A program made the translations under genes and the position numbers. A DNA stretch of 43,073 nt from the NCBI RefSeq assembly GCF_014654675.1, contig NZ_BNBC01000003.1:1-43073 (forward strand). The letters run 5' to 3'. The notes beneath the pieces are model-generated. The model was not told where the DNA came from. It did not search any database and saw nothing but the letters and a program-made list of their open reading frames with translations. Source of the stretch: Streptomyces spiralis. GTDB lineage: Bacteria; Actinomycetota; Actinomycetes; Streptomycetales; Streptomycetaceae. Positions 1-7,651 of this stretch are shown here, piece after piece. The stretch's first letter is position 1; each line of letters begins with the position of its first letter.

Positions 1-58
1 GGCCAACTACGCCGCCCACCGCTACGGCTCCATCGACAACGTCAACTCCGCCTACTGA
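1..58 (+). CDS. 3' end of an unidentified protein-coding gene
   Basis: The frame starting at base 2 reads ANYAAHRYGSIDNVNSAY and stops at TGA 56-58. The gene begins upstream of the window. The short tail (Ala, Tyr and Gly rich, ending in an aromatic residue) loosely resembles C-termini of secreted actinobacterial cell-wall or lytic-transglycosylase-like proteins, but 18 residues cannot establish a family. A strong hairpin 28 bases after the stop supports this being a true gene end. Confidence 0.6.
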   Translation, partial: ANYAAHRYGSIDNVNSAY

Positions 59-85
59 GCCAAAGGCGCCCCAGCACAGCACCGC

Positions 86-128
86 AAGGCCGGTGCCGGC
101 AGCAACAACCGCTGCCGGCACCGGCCTT
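86..128 (+). terminator. strong hairpin terminator
   Basis: A perfect 18-bp inverted repeat (left arm 86-103, right arm 111-128) encloses a 7-base loop, AACAACC. It lies 28 bases after the stop codon of the upstream gene. Like many Streptomyces terminators it has no long T-run. It probably ends transcription of the upstream gene and insulates the ArsR operon that follows. Confidence 0.85.
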
Positions 129-263
129 CGCCACATCCACAACCAACACGGCGCAGCACCACACCCCGACAACGGCCCTGACAAGTCGGCCGCAGGTCTC
201 TTTCCCCGCTGCCGCCGGTGCCGGCCAGAGCCGCCCGATTCCCTACCGGGTTGATGCATTCCG

Positions 264-275
264 ATATAGGCATAT
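264..275. promoter_or_regulatory. possible ArsR autoregulatory site
   Basis: The AT-rich motif ATAT-AGGC-ATAT stands out in a GC-rich setting just upstream of the ArsR-type gene. ArsR repressors that head SRPBCC operons usually autorepress from an AT-rich imperfect dyad at their own promoter. The site overlaps the first possible ATG (274), which favours the start at 286. The assignment is inference from position and composition. Confidence 0.3.
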
Positions 276-285
276 GATGGCTGCC

Positions 286-627
286 ATGGCACGAGCAGCG
301 ACGACGTCGGACGCGTTCAACGCGATCGCCGAGCCGCAGCGCCGGGACATCCTGGCGCTGCTGCGGGCGGGTGAGCGGCCGGTGACCGACCTGGCCCAGG
401 AGCTGGGGATGAGCCAGCCCCGGGCGTCCAAGCACCTGCGGGTGCTCCGGGAGGTGGGGCTGGTGCGGGTCCGCGAGGCGGGCAAGCAGCGCCTCTACGG
501 CCTGGACGCCCGCGGGCTGCGGCCGATCCACGAGTGGGTCGGCGGATTCGAGCGGTTCTGGAACGAGAGTTTCGACCGGCTGGACACCTACGTGCAGGAC
601 CTCAAGCAGACACGGCAGGAGGAATGA
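286..627 (+). CDS. ArsR/SmtB-family transcriptional repressor
   Basis: A small winged-helix regulator of about 113 residues. It has the ArsR fold signature: an N-terminal helix with AIAEPQRRDILALL, then the recognition helix MSQPRASKHLRVL, then the wing VREAGKQRLYGLD. It lacks the ELCVCDL-type cysteine metal site of classical ArsR, so it is probably a non-metal sensor. It is the first gene of a three-gene operon with an SRPBCC protein and a dihydrofolate-reductase-fold protein, a common actinobacterial arrangement in which the ArsR protein represses its own operon. ATGs at 274, 277 and 286 are all in frame. I chose 286 because family members start a few residues before the DAFNAIAEP segment. 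Confidence 0.9.
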   Translation: MARAATTSDAFNAIAEPQRRDILALLRAGERPVTDLAQELGMSQPRASKHLRVLREVGLVRVREAGKQRLYGLDARGLRPIHEWVGGFERFWNESFDRLDTYVQDLKQTRQEE

Positions 628-630
628 CCG

Positions 631-1137
631 ATGGCAAGGGCAAGGCAAGAACCAGGGGCGGAGCCGGCGACGGCCGACCGGGAGATCGTGATCTCTCGGG
701 TGATCGACGCCCCGCGGGAGCTGGTGTTCGAGGCGTTCACCGAGGTCCGGCACCTGTCGCAGTGGTGGGGTCCGGACGGGTTCACCACCACCACGCGGTC
801 CTTCGAGTTCCGCGAGGGCGGGGAGTGGGACTTCGTGCTGCACGGGCCGGACGGGACCGACTACTCCGAGTGGATCCGCTGGCTGCGGATCGCCCCGCCG
901 GAGCGGATCGCGCTGCTGCACGGTGAGTCCCGCGACGACCCGAACGCCTTCGAGTCGGTCCTGACCTTCGCGCCGGACGGCGCGGCGACCCGGATCGTGA
1001 TGCGCACGGTGTTCCCCACCAAGGAACTGCGCGACGAGGCGGCCGAGAAGTACCACGCGGTCGAGGGCGGCCGGCAGACCCTCAGCCACCTGGCTGCCTA
1101 CGTCACCGACCTCGCGCGGAAGGGGGCGGAGGGCTGA
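631..1137 (+). CDS. SRPBCC / AHSA1-like domain protein
   Basis: A 168-residue START/Bet v1-like (SRPBCC) protein of the activator-of-Hsp90-homologue group. Visible signatures are REIVISRVIDAPRELVFEAF at the first strand, then LSQWWGPDGFT, then REGGEWDFVLHGPDG, and a C-terminal helix. The fold forms a hydrophobic cavity for small ligands; no substrate can be read from sequence. The ATG at 631 sits 7 bases after AGGAGG (618-623) and 3 bases after the ArsR stop, so the genes are co-transcribed and probably translationally coupled. In this family the SRPBCC protein is the usual partner of the ArsR repressor, but what it does there is not settled. Confidence 0.9.
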   Translation: MARARQEPGAEPATADREIVISRVIDAPRELVFEAFTEVRHLSQWWGPDGFTTTTRSFEFREGGEWDFVLHGPDGTDYSEWIRWLRIAPPERIALLHGESRDDPNAFESVLTFAPDGAATRIVMRTVFPTKELRDEAAEKYHAVEGGRQTLSHLAAYVTDLARKGAEG

Positions 1138-1802
1138 TGGCCGGGAAGGTGTTCTTCAGCGTGACGATGTCGCTGGACGGCTTCATCGCGCCCGACTCCG
1201 TGCCCGTTGACGACTTCTTCGCTCCCGATAAGCGGGACGACCCGGACGTCCAGCGCTGGATGGCACAGTGGACGGAGCTGCAGCAGTGGGCCTTTCCGCT
1301 GCGGTTCTTCCGGGAGAACCTGAAGCTCGGCGAGGGCGGCGAGGAGGGCCGCGACAACGACATCGCGCGGGAGACGTTCGAGCGCACCGGCGCGAGCGTC
1401 ATGGGCAGGCGCATGTTCGACCTCGGCGAGCAGGCATGGCCGGAGGAGGCGCCCTTCCACACCCCGGTCTTCGTCGTGACGCACACCAAGCGTGACCCGT
1501 GGGAGCGGCCCGGTGGCACCACGTTCCACTTCGTCAACGACGGCATCGAGCACGCCCTCGACCAGGCCCGCAAGGCCGCCGGCGACCGCGACGTCCGTAT
1601 CGCCGGCGGCGGCGCGACGATCCTGGAGTACCTGAACGCCGGCCTGGTCGACGAGTTCTCGATCACGCTGTCACCGGTGCTTTTCGGCGCCGGCGCCCGC
1701 CTGTTCGACGGCGTGGACGCGACCAGGGTCGCGCTGGAGCCGGTCCGTGCGGAGCCGTCGTCACGGGTGACGCACCTGACCTACGCCGTCCGCCCACGGT
1801 AG
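1137..1802 (+). CDS. dihydrofolate reductase family protein (RibD C-terminal-like)
   Basis: A 221-residue protein of the bacterial RibD C-terminal/dihydrofolate-reductase superfamily. It shows the N-terminal strand KVFFSVTMSLDGFIAPD, the motif GASVMGRRMFDLGE, the NADPH-site segment DVRIAGGGATILEYL and the ending SPVLFGAGARLFDG. Such proteins bind NADPH; few have known substrates, and this is not the essential folate enzyme. A roughly 50-residue insertion after SLDGFIAPD makes it slightly longer than the simplest members. Its ATG overlaps the preceding TGA (TGATG at 1135-1139), indicating translational coupling to the SRPBCC gene. Confidence 0.9.
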   Translation: MAGKVFFSVTMSLDGFIAPDSVPVDDFFAPDKRDDPDVQRWMAQWTELQQWAFPLRFFRENLKLGEGGEEGRDNDIARETFERTGASVMGRRMFDLGEQAWPEEAPFHTPVFVVTHTKRDPWERPGGTTFHFVNDGIEHALDQARKAAGDRDVRIAGGGATILEYLNAGLVDEFSITLSPVLFGAGARLFDGVDATRVALEPVRAEPSSRVTHLTYAVRPR

Positions 1803-1963
1803 CCGCGCCACCACTCCACCCCAGCGATCCGAGCACCCACGGCGCGCACGCTTGAACCAAGCTTCAGCGGCCGACGGCATCGATCTCGATTGTGAGGAGG
1901 CGCAGAGCATCCCGGTGTCCACGGTCTGTCACTTCCCAGATGACGTCGACCTGGACGTTCTCG

Positions 1964-2521
1964 TCATGACGGCCGTCCGCCGAACTGCCAGTTGTGCACC
2001 TCGATGTCGGCGTATCGGTCCGGAGTCAGGATGGCGCATGCCGTCTCCGGGTCCGGTGCCCGGAGCAATACCGCCGTGCCCAGCCAGGTGGCACCGTCGT
2101 CGGACAGCAGCGGCCCGTAGGCGATCAACTCCTCCCTGTCGGGCGGCACCGCGAGGTCGGCGGCCTGCCCCGTGCCGAGGCCGAGCACCAGATATCTGTT
2201 GCCGCCGGTCCGGCCGCCGGGGAAGTCCCACATGGTGCGCCCCAGCGTGTTGCGCCACCGTCGCAGCAGCACGTCCCGGTAGACGCCGGCCTGGTAGTTG
2301 GGCTCGTCGAAGGCGAACGCGCGGGCAGCGGCGGGATCGGGCAGGTCCACGATGTGCACGCTTCCGGTGGGTGTGCCGCCGCCGTCGGCGAGGGTCGGGC
2401 CCCGGGCGATCATCTCCTTCGCGTACCGGTCCATGTAGGACCAATGCTCTTCCAGTAGCTCGTCACGCAGCGGCAGGGAGCCGGGCCGGTCGCGGTGGTA
2501 GCAGAGGAACTCCATGCCCAT
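1964..2521 (-). CDS. YciI-like protein with two dimeric alpha/beta-barrel halves
   Basis: A 185-residue protein that appears to contain two YciI-like (dimeric alpha-beta barrel) units. The first opens with MEFLCYHRDRPGS and includes RGPTLADGGGTPTGSVHIVD and AFAFDEPNYQAGVY, a typical YciI end. The second includes ELIAYGPLLSDDGATWLGTA and RYADIEVHNWQFGGRPS. YciI proteins are about 95-100 residues and dimerise, so an internal duplication could give a pseudo-dimer. Start 2521 is preceded by AAGGGA; an in-frame ATG at 2515 is the alternative. It stands alone, convergent with the ArsR operon. Biochemical role unknown. Confidence 0.8.
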   Translation of the reverse strand: MGMEFLCYHRDRPGSLPLRDELLEEHWSYMDRYAKEMIARGPTLADGGGTPTGSVHIVDLPDPAAARAFAFDEPNYQAGVYRDVLLRRWRNTLGRTMWDFPGGRTGGNRYLVLGLGTGQAADLAVPPDREELIAYGPLLSDDGATWLGTAVLLRAPDPETACAILTPDRYADIEVHNWQFGGRPS

Positions 2522-2881
2522 AGGGTCCCTTCAAGGAGGTAGCCGGGGCGAGCGAGTTTCACCGCGCTGACTGCTCGGCAGTCTCAAACAGAAGCACGCG
2601 TGCCGACTCCGCATAGCGGAGCTTCGCGGGTGGCGGTGACGTTGTGAGTGGCCCGGGTGGTCCGCAGCTTGCCGGCCGGGCCGTGTCGACGGCGGTCTTC
2701 TGGGTGAACGGCAGGCAGGGTTGGCCGTGTTCGGCCAGCGGCTGCGGCGGGCGAAGTCGGACTCCATTCTCGTGCCGTAATGGCCGAGAAACCGCGGTAC
2801 CACGGGCGCGGCCGCTTCTGTCGAACCTCTACGTCGGCGCCCGGGGCGAACCCCGTCAGTCGCAGATGGCAGGCTGACGGT
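2522..2881. other. gene-free stretch
   Basis: This 360-base stretch between the divergent YciI-like and hypothetical genes holds no reading frame I can assign to a family and no obvious IS end. It presumably contains the two promoters. Its open frames have the composition of GC-rich shadows. Confidence 0.5.
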
Positions 2882-3550
2882 GTGCTGATCGAGGGATACA
2901 ACGGCGGCCCGCTGGTCGCCGGAGAGCCGCTGGTGGACCGTCCGGGCTTCTGGTCGAACCACTTGTGGGGCCCGTGTTGCGCTGATGCGGGTGCTGAGCC
3001 GGAATGGTTCGGCGATGACGGAGCCGATGTCGACGCCATGTCCGAGGTCCTCATGGACCCGGCGCGGTGGCCGGTGTTCCGGGTGCCGATCGAGGGCGGA
3101 TACGAGGCCACGGTGGTCTACCGCAACCTTGCCGGCGACTACGGAATCGACTACCTGTTCACCCATCCGAGCTGGAGGAGTGCACGCCAAATCGCCAGCT
3201 GGGAGGGGGGTTTGAACGGGAACACACTGACGTGGCGAGAGCTGATTCGCATCGTCGACAGTCCGAGCTCCGTAGCCGGAGGGATCGAGGACACCTCCGC
3301 CCGCCTCCTGCTGCTCCTTCCCTTGCTCACCGAGCATGCCCTGCCGGACGGGGCAACGGCGAGACTCAGCTCCGCCCTGGAAGCGGTGGGAACCCCGCAG
3401 GACACCGCGCCGATCACGGCACAGCACCTGCTCGAGCACTCAGCCGGCAGCGTATGGCATGACCCCACGTGGGGCTCGCCACTCAGTGGCAGTTCGGGCC
3501 CACCCAGCGCTACTGGAAGCGGAGTCCTGGCACGCCTGGGCATCACCTGA
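2882..3550 (+). CDS. hypothetical protein
   Basis: About 222 residues from GTG 2882 (VLIEGYNGGPLVAGEPLV). The first 110 residues have good coding character, with WFGDDGADVDAMSEVLMD and GGYEATVVYRNLAGDYGIDY followed by LFTHPSWRSARQIASWEG. The second part is helical and leucine-rich (ARLLLLLPLLTEHALPDG). The last 30 or so residues turn into a Gly/Ser/Pro-rich stretch (GSPLSGSSGPPSATGS) unlike the rest, possibly a frameshifted tail. The open frame extends upstream to 2780, but codon use and the residue pattern favour 2882. I do not recognise the family; it looks like a streptomycete-specific protein, perhaps related to immunity or SMI1-like hypotheticals, though no diagnostic motif is present. 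Confidence 0.65.
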   Translation: MLIEGYNGGPLVAGEPLVDRPGFWSNHLWGPCCADAGAEPEWFGDDGADVDAMSEVLMDPARWPVFRVPIEGGYEATVVYRNLAGDYGIDYLFTHPSWRSARQIASWEGGLNGNTLTWRELIRIVDSPSSVAGGIEDTSARLLLLLPLLTEHALPDGATARLSSALEAVGTPQDTAPITAQHLLEHSAGSVWHDPTWGSPLSGSSGPPSATGSGVLARLGIT

Positions 3551-3609
3551 GGGATCACGTGCGGAACGACCCTCAGTTGCATACGGCGGGCCGGGCCCCG
3601 TGTCGGGCC

Positions 3610-3984
3610 TCAGCGCCGGGCCAGCGCCAGCACGCTCAGACCGAACATCAGGACACCCAGGGGAAGATGGACCGACGGGACGTGCGCGATGCCGAGCACG
3701 ACCTGGACGGAGGCGAGTACGAGGAAACCTGTCGCGTGCCAGACGGGTCGGGGCGAGCCGCCGCCCGGCTTCCACGCCAACACCGCCGCGAGCACGTACA
3801 GCATCGACGCCCCGTACATCACACGGGCTCCGACACTGTGCAGCGTCTCTCCGTAGGACGAGGTCAGCAGCAGTCCGGCGGAGACCGCCTGAAGGAAGAT
3901 GGTCAGAGTCTGCAAAGCGATCGCCATCCGCAGGAACGAGGAGCCTCGCCGTGCGTTCGACTTAGCCGTCACCTGAGTGGCCAT
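3610..3984 (-). CDS. small four-helix membrane protein
   Basis: A 124-residue integral membrane protein with four predicted hydrophobic helices: about 20-42 (MAIALQTLTIFLQAVSAGLL), 52-70 (ARVMYGASMLYVLAAVLAW), 82-100 (GFLVLASVQVVLGIAHV) and 105-120. The N-terminus is short and basic (KSNARRGS). The ATG at 3984 is preceded by AAAAGGGG. It is divergent from the ECF41-type sigma factor with about 100 bases between, so it is a natural candidate target or partner of that sigma factor. No enzymatic motif is visible. Confidence 0.8.
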   Translation of the reverse strand: MATQVTAKSNARRGSSFLRMAIALQTLTIFLQAVSAGLLLTSSYGETLHSVGARVMYGASMLYVLAAVLAWKPGGGSPRPVWHATGFLVLASVQVVLGIAHVPSVHLPLGVLMFGLSVLALARR

Positions 3985-4085
3985 GGCACAGTCCCCTTTT
4001 CCGCCGTCGGGCAGTGGATCGATAAGGTCTCACCAGCCCGACGACGCGGGCCTGCGAAAGGTAAGGCGAGGGGGCGACCGGAAGC

Positions 4086-5003
4086 ATGGGGACTGTCGGG
4101 ACCAGGACGGATGAGATAGCCGGCGAGCGACGCCAACTGATCAATGTCGCCTACCGGTTGCTCGGTTCGGTGACCGAGGCCGAGGACGCCGTACAGGATG
4201 CCTACGCACGCTGGTACGGGCTGCCACGAAGCCGGCAGGAGGAGATCATCTCTCCCGGCGCCTGGCTGACGACGGTGACCAGCCGTATCTGCCTGGACCT
4301 GCTCGGCTCGGCGCGGGCCCGCCGTGAACGCTATGTCGGTGCGTGGCTGCCCGAGCCGCTGCCCGACCGCACCGAGTGGGACCACGCGGGCGGCGCCGAC
4401 TCCACCGGACCCGCAGACCCCGCCGACCAGATCGTCCTGGACGAGTCGGTGGCCATGGCCTTCCTCGTCGTCCTGGAGTCGATGACGGCCGCCGAGCGGG
4501 TGGCGTTCGTCCTGCACGACGTCTTCCGGTACCCGTTCGCCGAGATCGCCGACGTCCTCGGAAGGACACCTGCGGCCTGCAAGCAGCTGGCGGCCTCCGC
4601 GCGGCGGCGAGTGAGCGTCGCGCACGCTCCGGTGACGGCGACCGGCCGGGCCGACGTGGTACGGCGTGTCAAAGAAGCATGGGAGACCAAGGACATCGCG
4701 GCCCTCGTCGGCCTCCTCGACCCGGCCGCCGTGATGACCGCCGACGGCGGCGGCATGGTCGGCACCGTGCTGCGCCCGGTGGAGGGCGGCGCGCGCATCG
4801 CCCAGTACATGGTCGCCATTGCGGACAAGGCTCCGGGGCTCGAACTGCTGGAGCGGACGGTCAACGGGGTGCCGGGCCTGGTCGCCCAGCGTGCCGGCGT
4901 CGTCATGACCGTGGCCTCGTTCGACATCTCCGACGGGCGAGTCACCCGGATCTGGGCGGTCCGCAACCCGGAGAAGCTGCGGCCGTGGGCGCGGGAGGGC
5001 TAG
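4086..5003 (+). CDS. ECF41/SigJ-type RNA polymerase sigma factor with SnoaL-like C-terminal domain
   Basis: A 305-residue extracytoplasmic-function sigma factor. Region 2 includes QLINVAYRLLGSVTEAEDAV and DAYARWYGL. Region 4 includes ALVVLESMTAAERVAF-like and FAEIADVLGRTPAACKQLA segments. After region 4 comes a roughly 110-residue SnoaL/NTF2-like extension. The ECF41 hallmarks are present: WLPEP in the linker (about residue 88), DGGG (about residue 219) and an NPEKL motif near the end. In characterised ECF41 proteins this extension tunes activity and replaces a classical anti-sigma factor. ECF41 genes usually neighbour a carboxymuconolactone decarboxylase, oxidoreductase or epimerase gene; here the divergent neighbour is a small membrane protein. 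I saw no convincing ECF41 promoter consensus in the intergenic region. Confidence 0.93.
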   Translation: MGTVGTRTDEIAGERRQLINVAYRLLGSVTEAEDAVQDAYARWYGLPRSRQEEIISPGAWLTTVTSRICLDLLGSARARRERYVGAWLPEPLPDRTEWDHAGGADSTGPADPADQIVLDESVAMAFLVVLESMTAAERVAFVLHDVFRYPFAEIADVLGRTPAACKQLAASARRRVSVAHAPVTATGRADVVRRVKEAWETKDIAALVGLLDPAAVMTADGGGMVGTVLRPVEGGARIAQYMVAIADKAPGLELLERTVNGVPGLVAQRAGVVMTVASFDISDGRVTRIWAVRNPEKLRPWAREG

Positions 5004-5290
5004 GACCTGCTGGGAAAGTGCTGGTTGCTGGTCGCAGCCACTCAATGAGGACCGTCACGGCGGCGTGCAGTTGCGATCGGACACCGGCCTCTGTCCAATT
5101 CGCGGAGCCCGCGCCAGGCGGTCACCCCGGAGCGGCCAACCGCTGAAGCGTGGACGTCTGTCCAGCCAACGCCCTTCCGGAGCACGGCGACGTGTACCGG
5201 TACCTGCGCTGAAGAGGCTCAGGCAGGCTCTGCCCTCCCGACGGCGGTGCGTGGATCAGTCCTCGCCCGGTCACATCATGCCGGCCGCCG

Positions 5291-5959
5291 TCAGAGTCCG
5301 AAGGCGGTGGCCACCTGCTCAGCGAGATCGTCTTCCGTCATCGTGGTATCGACGTGGATGGTGCGCAGTTGGAGACGCTCGGTTTCCTCCTCGAGGCGTG
5401 TTGTGAACATGCGGTCACGTTCGGCGACGTTGCGACCGGCCTGTGCAGGATCGCTGGTCTTCCACACGAATCCTTCCCCTGGTACCGACCGACTCTGGAT
5501 GGCGGCCTGGCGGAAATCGGGTGTGGGAAGAAGCCAGACGGCGTGCTCAGGAGCAGCGAGCAGCGGCTTCACGAGGTGGGGCAGCAGCCGAAATCCCTCG
5601 ACGATGACGCATGGCTCCTGCGGCAGACGAAGGAGATCTTCGATGATCAGGCCGAAGCCCTCGCCTTGAAACCAGTGGAACGTCTCAAGCATGACCTCCG
5701 GAGTCCGGCTCACCCATCGCTCGTCCATGTCCATGGCGATGAACTTGTGCAGGTGGGGAGCCTCTTCGGGGGTGGTCCGTCCCGCGTGATCCCGCATCAC
5801 GTCGTCGGTCGCGTAGACACGCCAACCGTAGCGATCGGCGAGTCGGCGGGCGATCGTCGACTTGCCTGCACCACTTCCCCCACCCAGCCAGAAAACGTTC
5901 CGTAGCCGGGCCGGAAGCTCTGCGGCGTCGGCCGGGTCTTCATACTGTCCGAGCTGCAT
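5291..5959 (-). CDS. P-loop kinase-like AAA-family ATPase
   Basis: A 222-residue P-loop protein with Walker A GGGSGAGKST at about residues 26-35, a possible lid/phosphate-binding region (RRLADRYGWRVYATDD), and CVIVEGFRLLPHLVKPLL as the Walker B-like strand. The size and layout resemble small nucleoside, gluconate or antibiotic kinases such as the chloramphenicol phosphotransferase-like group rather than a ring-forming AAA ATPase. The substrate is not readable. The ATG at 5959 opens MQLGQYEDPADAAELP. The gene stands alone; about 290 bases to the sigma factor on the other side hold nothing I recognise. Confidence 0.75.
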   Translation of the reverse strand: MQLGQYEDPADAAELPARLRNVFWLGGGSGAGKSTIARRLADRYGWRVYATDDVMRDHAGRTTPEEAPHLHKFIAMDMDERWVSRTPEVMLETFHWFQGEGFGLIIEDLLRLPQEPCVIVEGFRLLPHLVKPLLAAPEHAVWLLPTPDFRQAAIQSRSVPGEGFVWKTSDPAQAGRNVAERDRMFTTRLEEETERLQLRTIHVDTTMTEDDLAEQVATAFGL

Positions 5960-6173
5960 TTCTCTCCGATCCCGTGGACGACCAAGGCGAGCCTCAGTGC
6001 GGTCATCGTGGTTGGCGGTCGTCGTGGTCGGCGGCCTTCTCCTAAACTACCGCCCGTCGGCGCCAGGGCCGCCCGGGTCTGACCCACGACCGCCGGAGAG
6101 TGGTCGGGCAGCGGGAGACCGCAGCGGTCCCCGCTGCCGAATGTGATCACCGGCCGGGCCGGGGCCCGATCGA

Positions 6174-6995
6174 TCAGCCCCGGGTCACCGGTGCCTGCAG
6201 TTCCGTCACCCAGTCGTCACGATTTTCGGGACACTCCAGGTTGATCTCGCAGGGGTAACCGGTCGACTGGTAGCCGTTGGCGTCGATCCAGCGGGCCAGG
6301 GCCTGGGCGGTGGGGAGCACGGTGTCCATCGAACCGCGGTGCACGATGGTCGCCGCCTGGTCGAGGCCCGGCAGGTCGAGGATCCGGAAGGCGCCGTCCT
6401 GGAGAGGGGCGGAGACCTGGACGGCGGCGTGGACTCTGATCCTGCCGCCGCCCTCCGGGGCGTCCTCGTAGTACGCGACGCCGGGGCCCGTGGGGGTGAC
6501 ACCTGCCGAGCCCAGGCACCGGAACAACTCGTCGTAGAGCGGCCCGATGACCGCGCCGATGTCCTCGGGCTCGTAACTCGCAGCGGTCGCGGTCAGTTCC
6601 GCCACCCGGACGGCAGGGACGCTCTTGATGACAACGTCGTTCGTGGACATGTGTCCCTCGCTCTCGATCGCTCGGAGCCTCGCCTCGACCTGGACCAGCC
6701 GTGCTCCCGCGGCAGCCATCGCGGTCTCCAGTTCGGCCCGCCGCAGCCGCAGCATGCCGCGGAGTTCCTCAAGGCTGACCTTCTCGTCCACGATGTCCTG
6801 AACCTGCTGGAGAGTGAATCCGAGATCCTTGAGCGCGATGATCCTGTTGATGCGGGCGAGCTGGGCAGCGGTGTAGTAGCGATAGCCGCTGGCGGGGTCG
6901 ACGTGGGCCGGGCGCAGCAGTCCGATCGCGTCGTAGTGACGCAGCATCCGGACCGAGACGCGGCCGTGGCGGGCGAAGTCTCCGATGGTGAACAT
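6174..6995 (-). CDS. MerR-family regulator with GyrI-like effector-binding domain
   Basis: About 273 residues. The N-terminal MerR winged helix reads MFTIGDFARHGRVSVRMLRH, then YDAIGLLRP, then SGYRYYTAAQLARINRIIAL. A coiled-coil linker (ELRGMLRLRRAELETAMAAA) follows. The C-terminal half (about 125-273) is a GyrI-like/BmrR-type ligand pocket with VPAVRVAELTATAASY at its start. This architecture suits a multidrug or amphipathic-compound sensor. I chose the ATG at 6995, preceded by GGAG, over an earlier in-frame start. The promoter shows the expected MerR operator geometry, suggesting autoregulation. No resistance gene is attached; the divergent side holds only a gene relic. Confidence 0.9.
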   Translation of the reverse strand: MFTIGDFARHGRVSVRMLRHYDAIGLLRPAHVDPASGYRYYTAAQLARINRIIALKDLGFTLQQVQDIVDEKVSLEELRGMLRLRRAELETAMAAAGARLVQVEARLRAIESEGHMSTNDVVIKSVPAVRVAELTATAASYEPEDIGAVIGPLYDELFRCLGSAGVTPTGPGVAYYEDAPEGGGRIRVHAAVQVSAPLQDGAFRILDLPGLDQAATIVHRGSMDTVLPTAQALARWIDANGYQSTGYPCEINLECPENRDDWVTELQAPVTRG

Positions 6996-7005
6996 GATGT
7001 CTCCG

Positions 7006-7036
7006 AGTTGACCGCCTGACACGGTGTGAGGGTCAA
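7006..7036 (-). promoter_or_regulatory. MerR promoter/operator with 19-bp spacer
   Basis: On the minus strand, -35 TTGACC (7036-7031) is followed after 19 bases by a weak -10 TCAACT (7011-7006). The long spacer holds the near-perfect dyad CCTGACACGGTGTGAGG (7015-7031, plus strand), and an outer TTGACC/GGTCAA pair (7008-7013 and 7031-7036) frames it. A 19-20 bp spacer containing a dyad is the diagnostic layout of MerR-activated promoters. The transcript would start only a few bases before ATG 6995, so the mRNA may be nearly leaderless. Confidence 0.7.
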
Positions 7037-7190
7037 GAAGCTACTCGGCGGCCGGGACAGCGGGAACTCGGGCGCTTCATCCGCGCAGCTGCATCGGGTT
7101 GCCCACGAGCGAGCAGTCCGTGACGAGACATCGCCACGACGCCGCCCCGGTCAGCACCTCCCTGCCCGGGGTGGTGCACACCGTCGCCAA

Positions 7191-7523
7191 GTTGGCGCAC
7201 TGGCCGTCGCGAGCGCGCCGCTGGTCTTGTGCGCAGGCTTCGTGGTGGCCGGCGCGACAGCGAGGTTCCTGCGGACCGAGAGTTCCGGCCCGGTGACGTT
7301 CGTGGTCACCGGCGACGGAGGCCGGGCCGCCGAGGACCTGGCCTGCGCCGAATACATCGGCCGAAGTCTCGCCGGCTGCGATGCCGAGGCGGCCCCATAT
7401 CTCCACCGCGCGAGGAATCCCTGGGCGGCCGCCGATCTGAACGGGCGTACGAAGTGGCTGGCAGCCTCGCCGAGGGTCGACGAAACCGTGGGCAGGCCCG
7501 GGCTCCGGGCGATCACTCGCTGA
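7191..7523 (+). pseudogene. remnant of a ComB-like 2-phosphosulfolactate phosphatase gene
   Basis: The frame contains GATARFLR, then [20 protein letters not shown], then AEYI and AAPYLHRA. These match the conserved C-terminal part of actinobacterial ComB-type 2-phosphosulfolactate phosphatases as I know them ([26 protein letters not shown]). The N-terminal two thirds and the normal end of the protein are missing: the sequence before about 7191 and after about 7420 has no family character. It has no plausible start codon of its own. I call it a degraded, truncated gene. It lies between the divergent MerR gene and the convergent FAD monooxygenase, in an otherwise gene-free stretch of about 600 bases (7037-7651). 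Confidence 0.55.
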
Positions 7524-7651
7524 ACAGCCATGAGGCGGTCGGCCGCAAGGCTCCAGGCAGGGCCCCCAGACGAGCGCCCCGACGGTGCGAAGCCGCCGGG
7601 GCTGTGCATGAGAACCGGGCGTGGACTGCAGAGTCCGGCAGGGCACGGCCG

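Noticed and set aside
5004..5290. Possible transposase remnant between the sigma factor and kinase-like genes
   Set aside because: No frame showed IS-like motifs or terminal repeats; nothing was supportable in these 287 bases.
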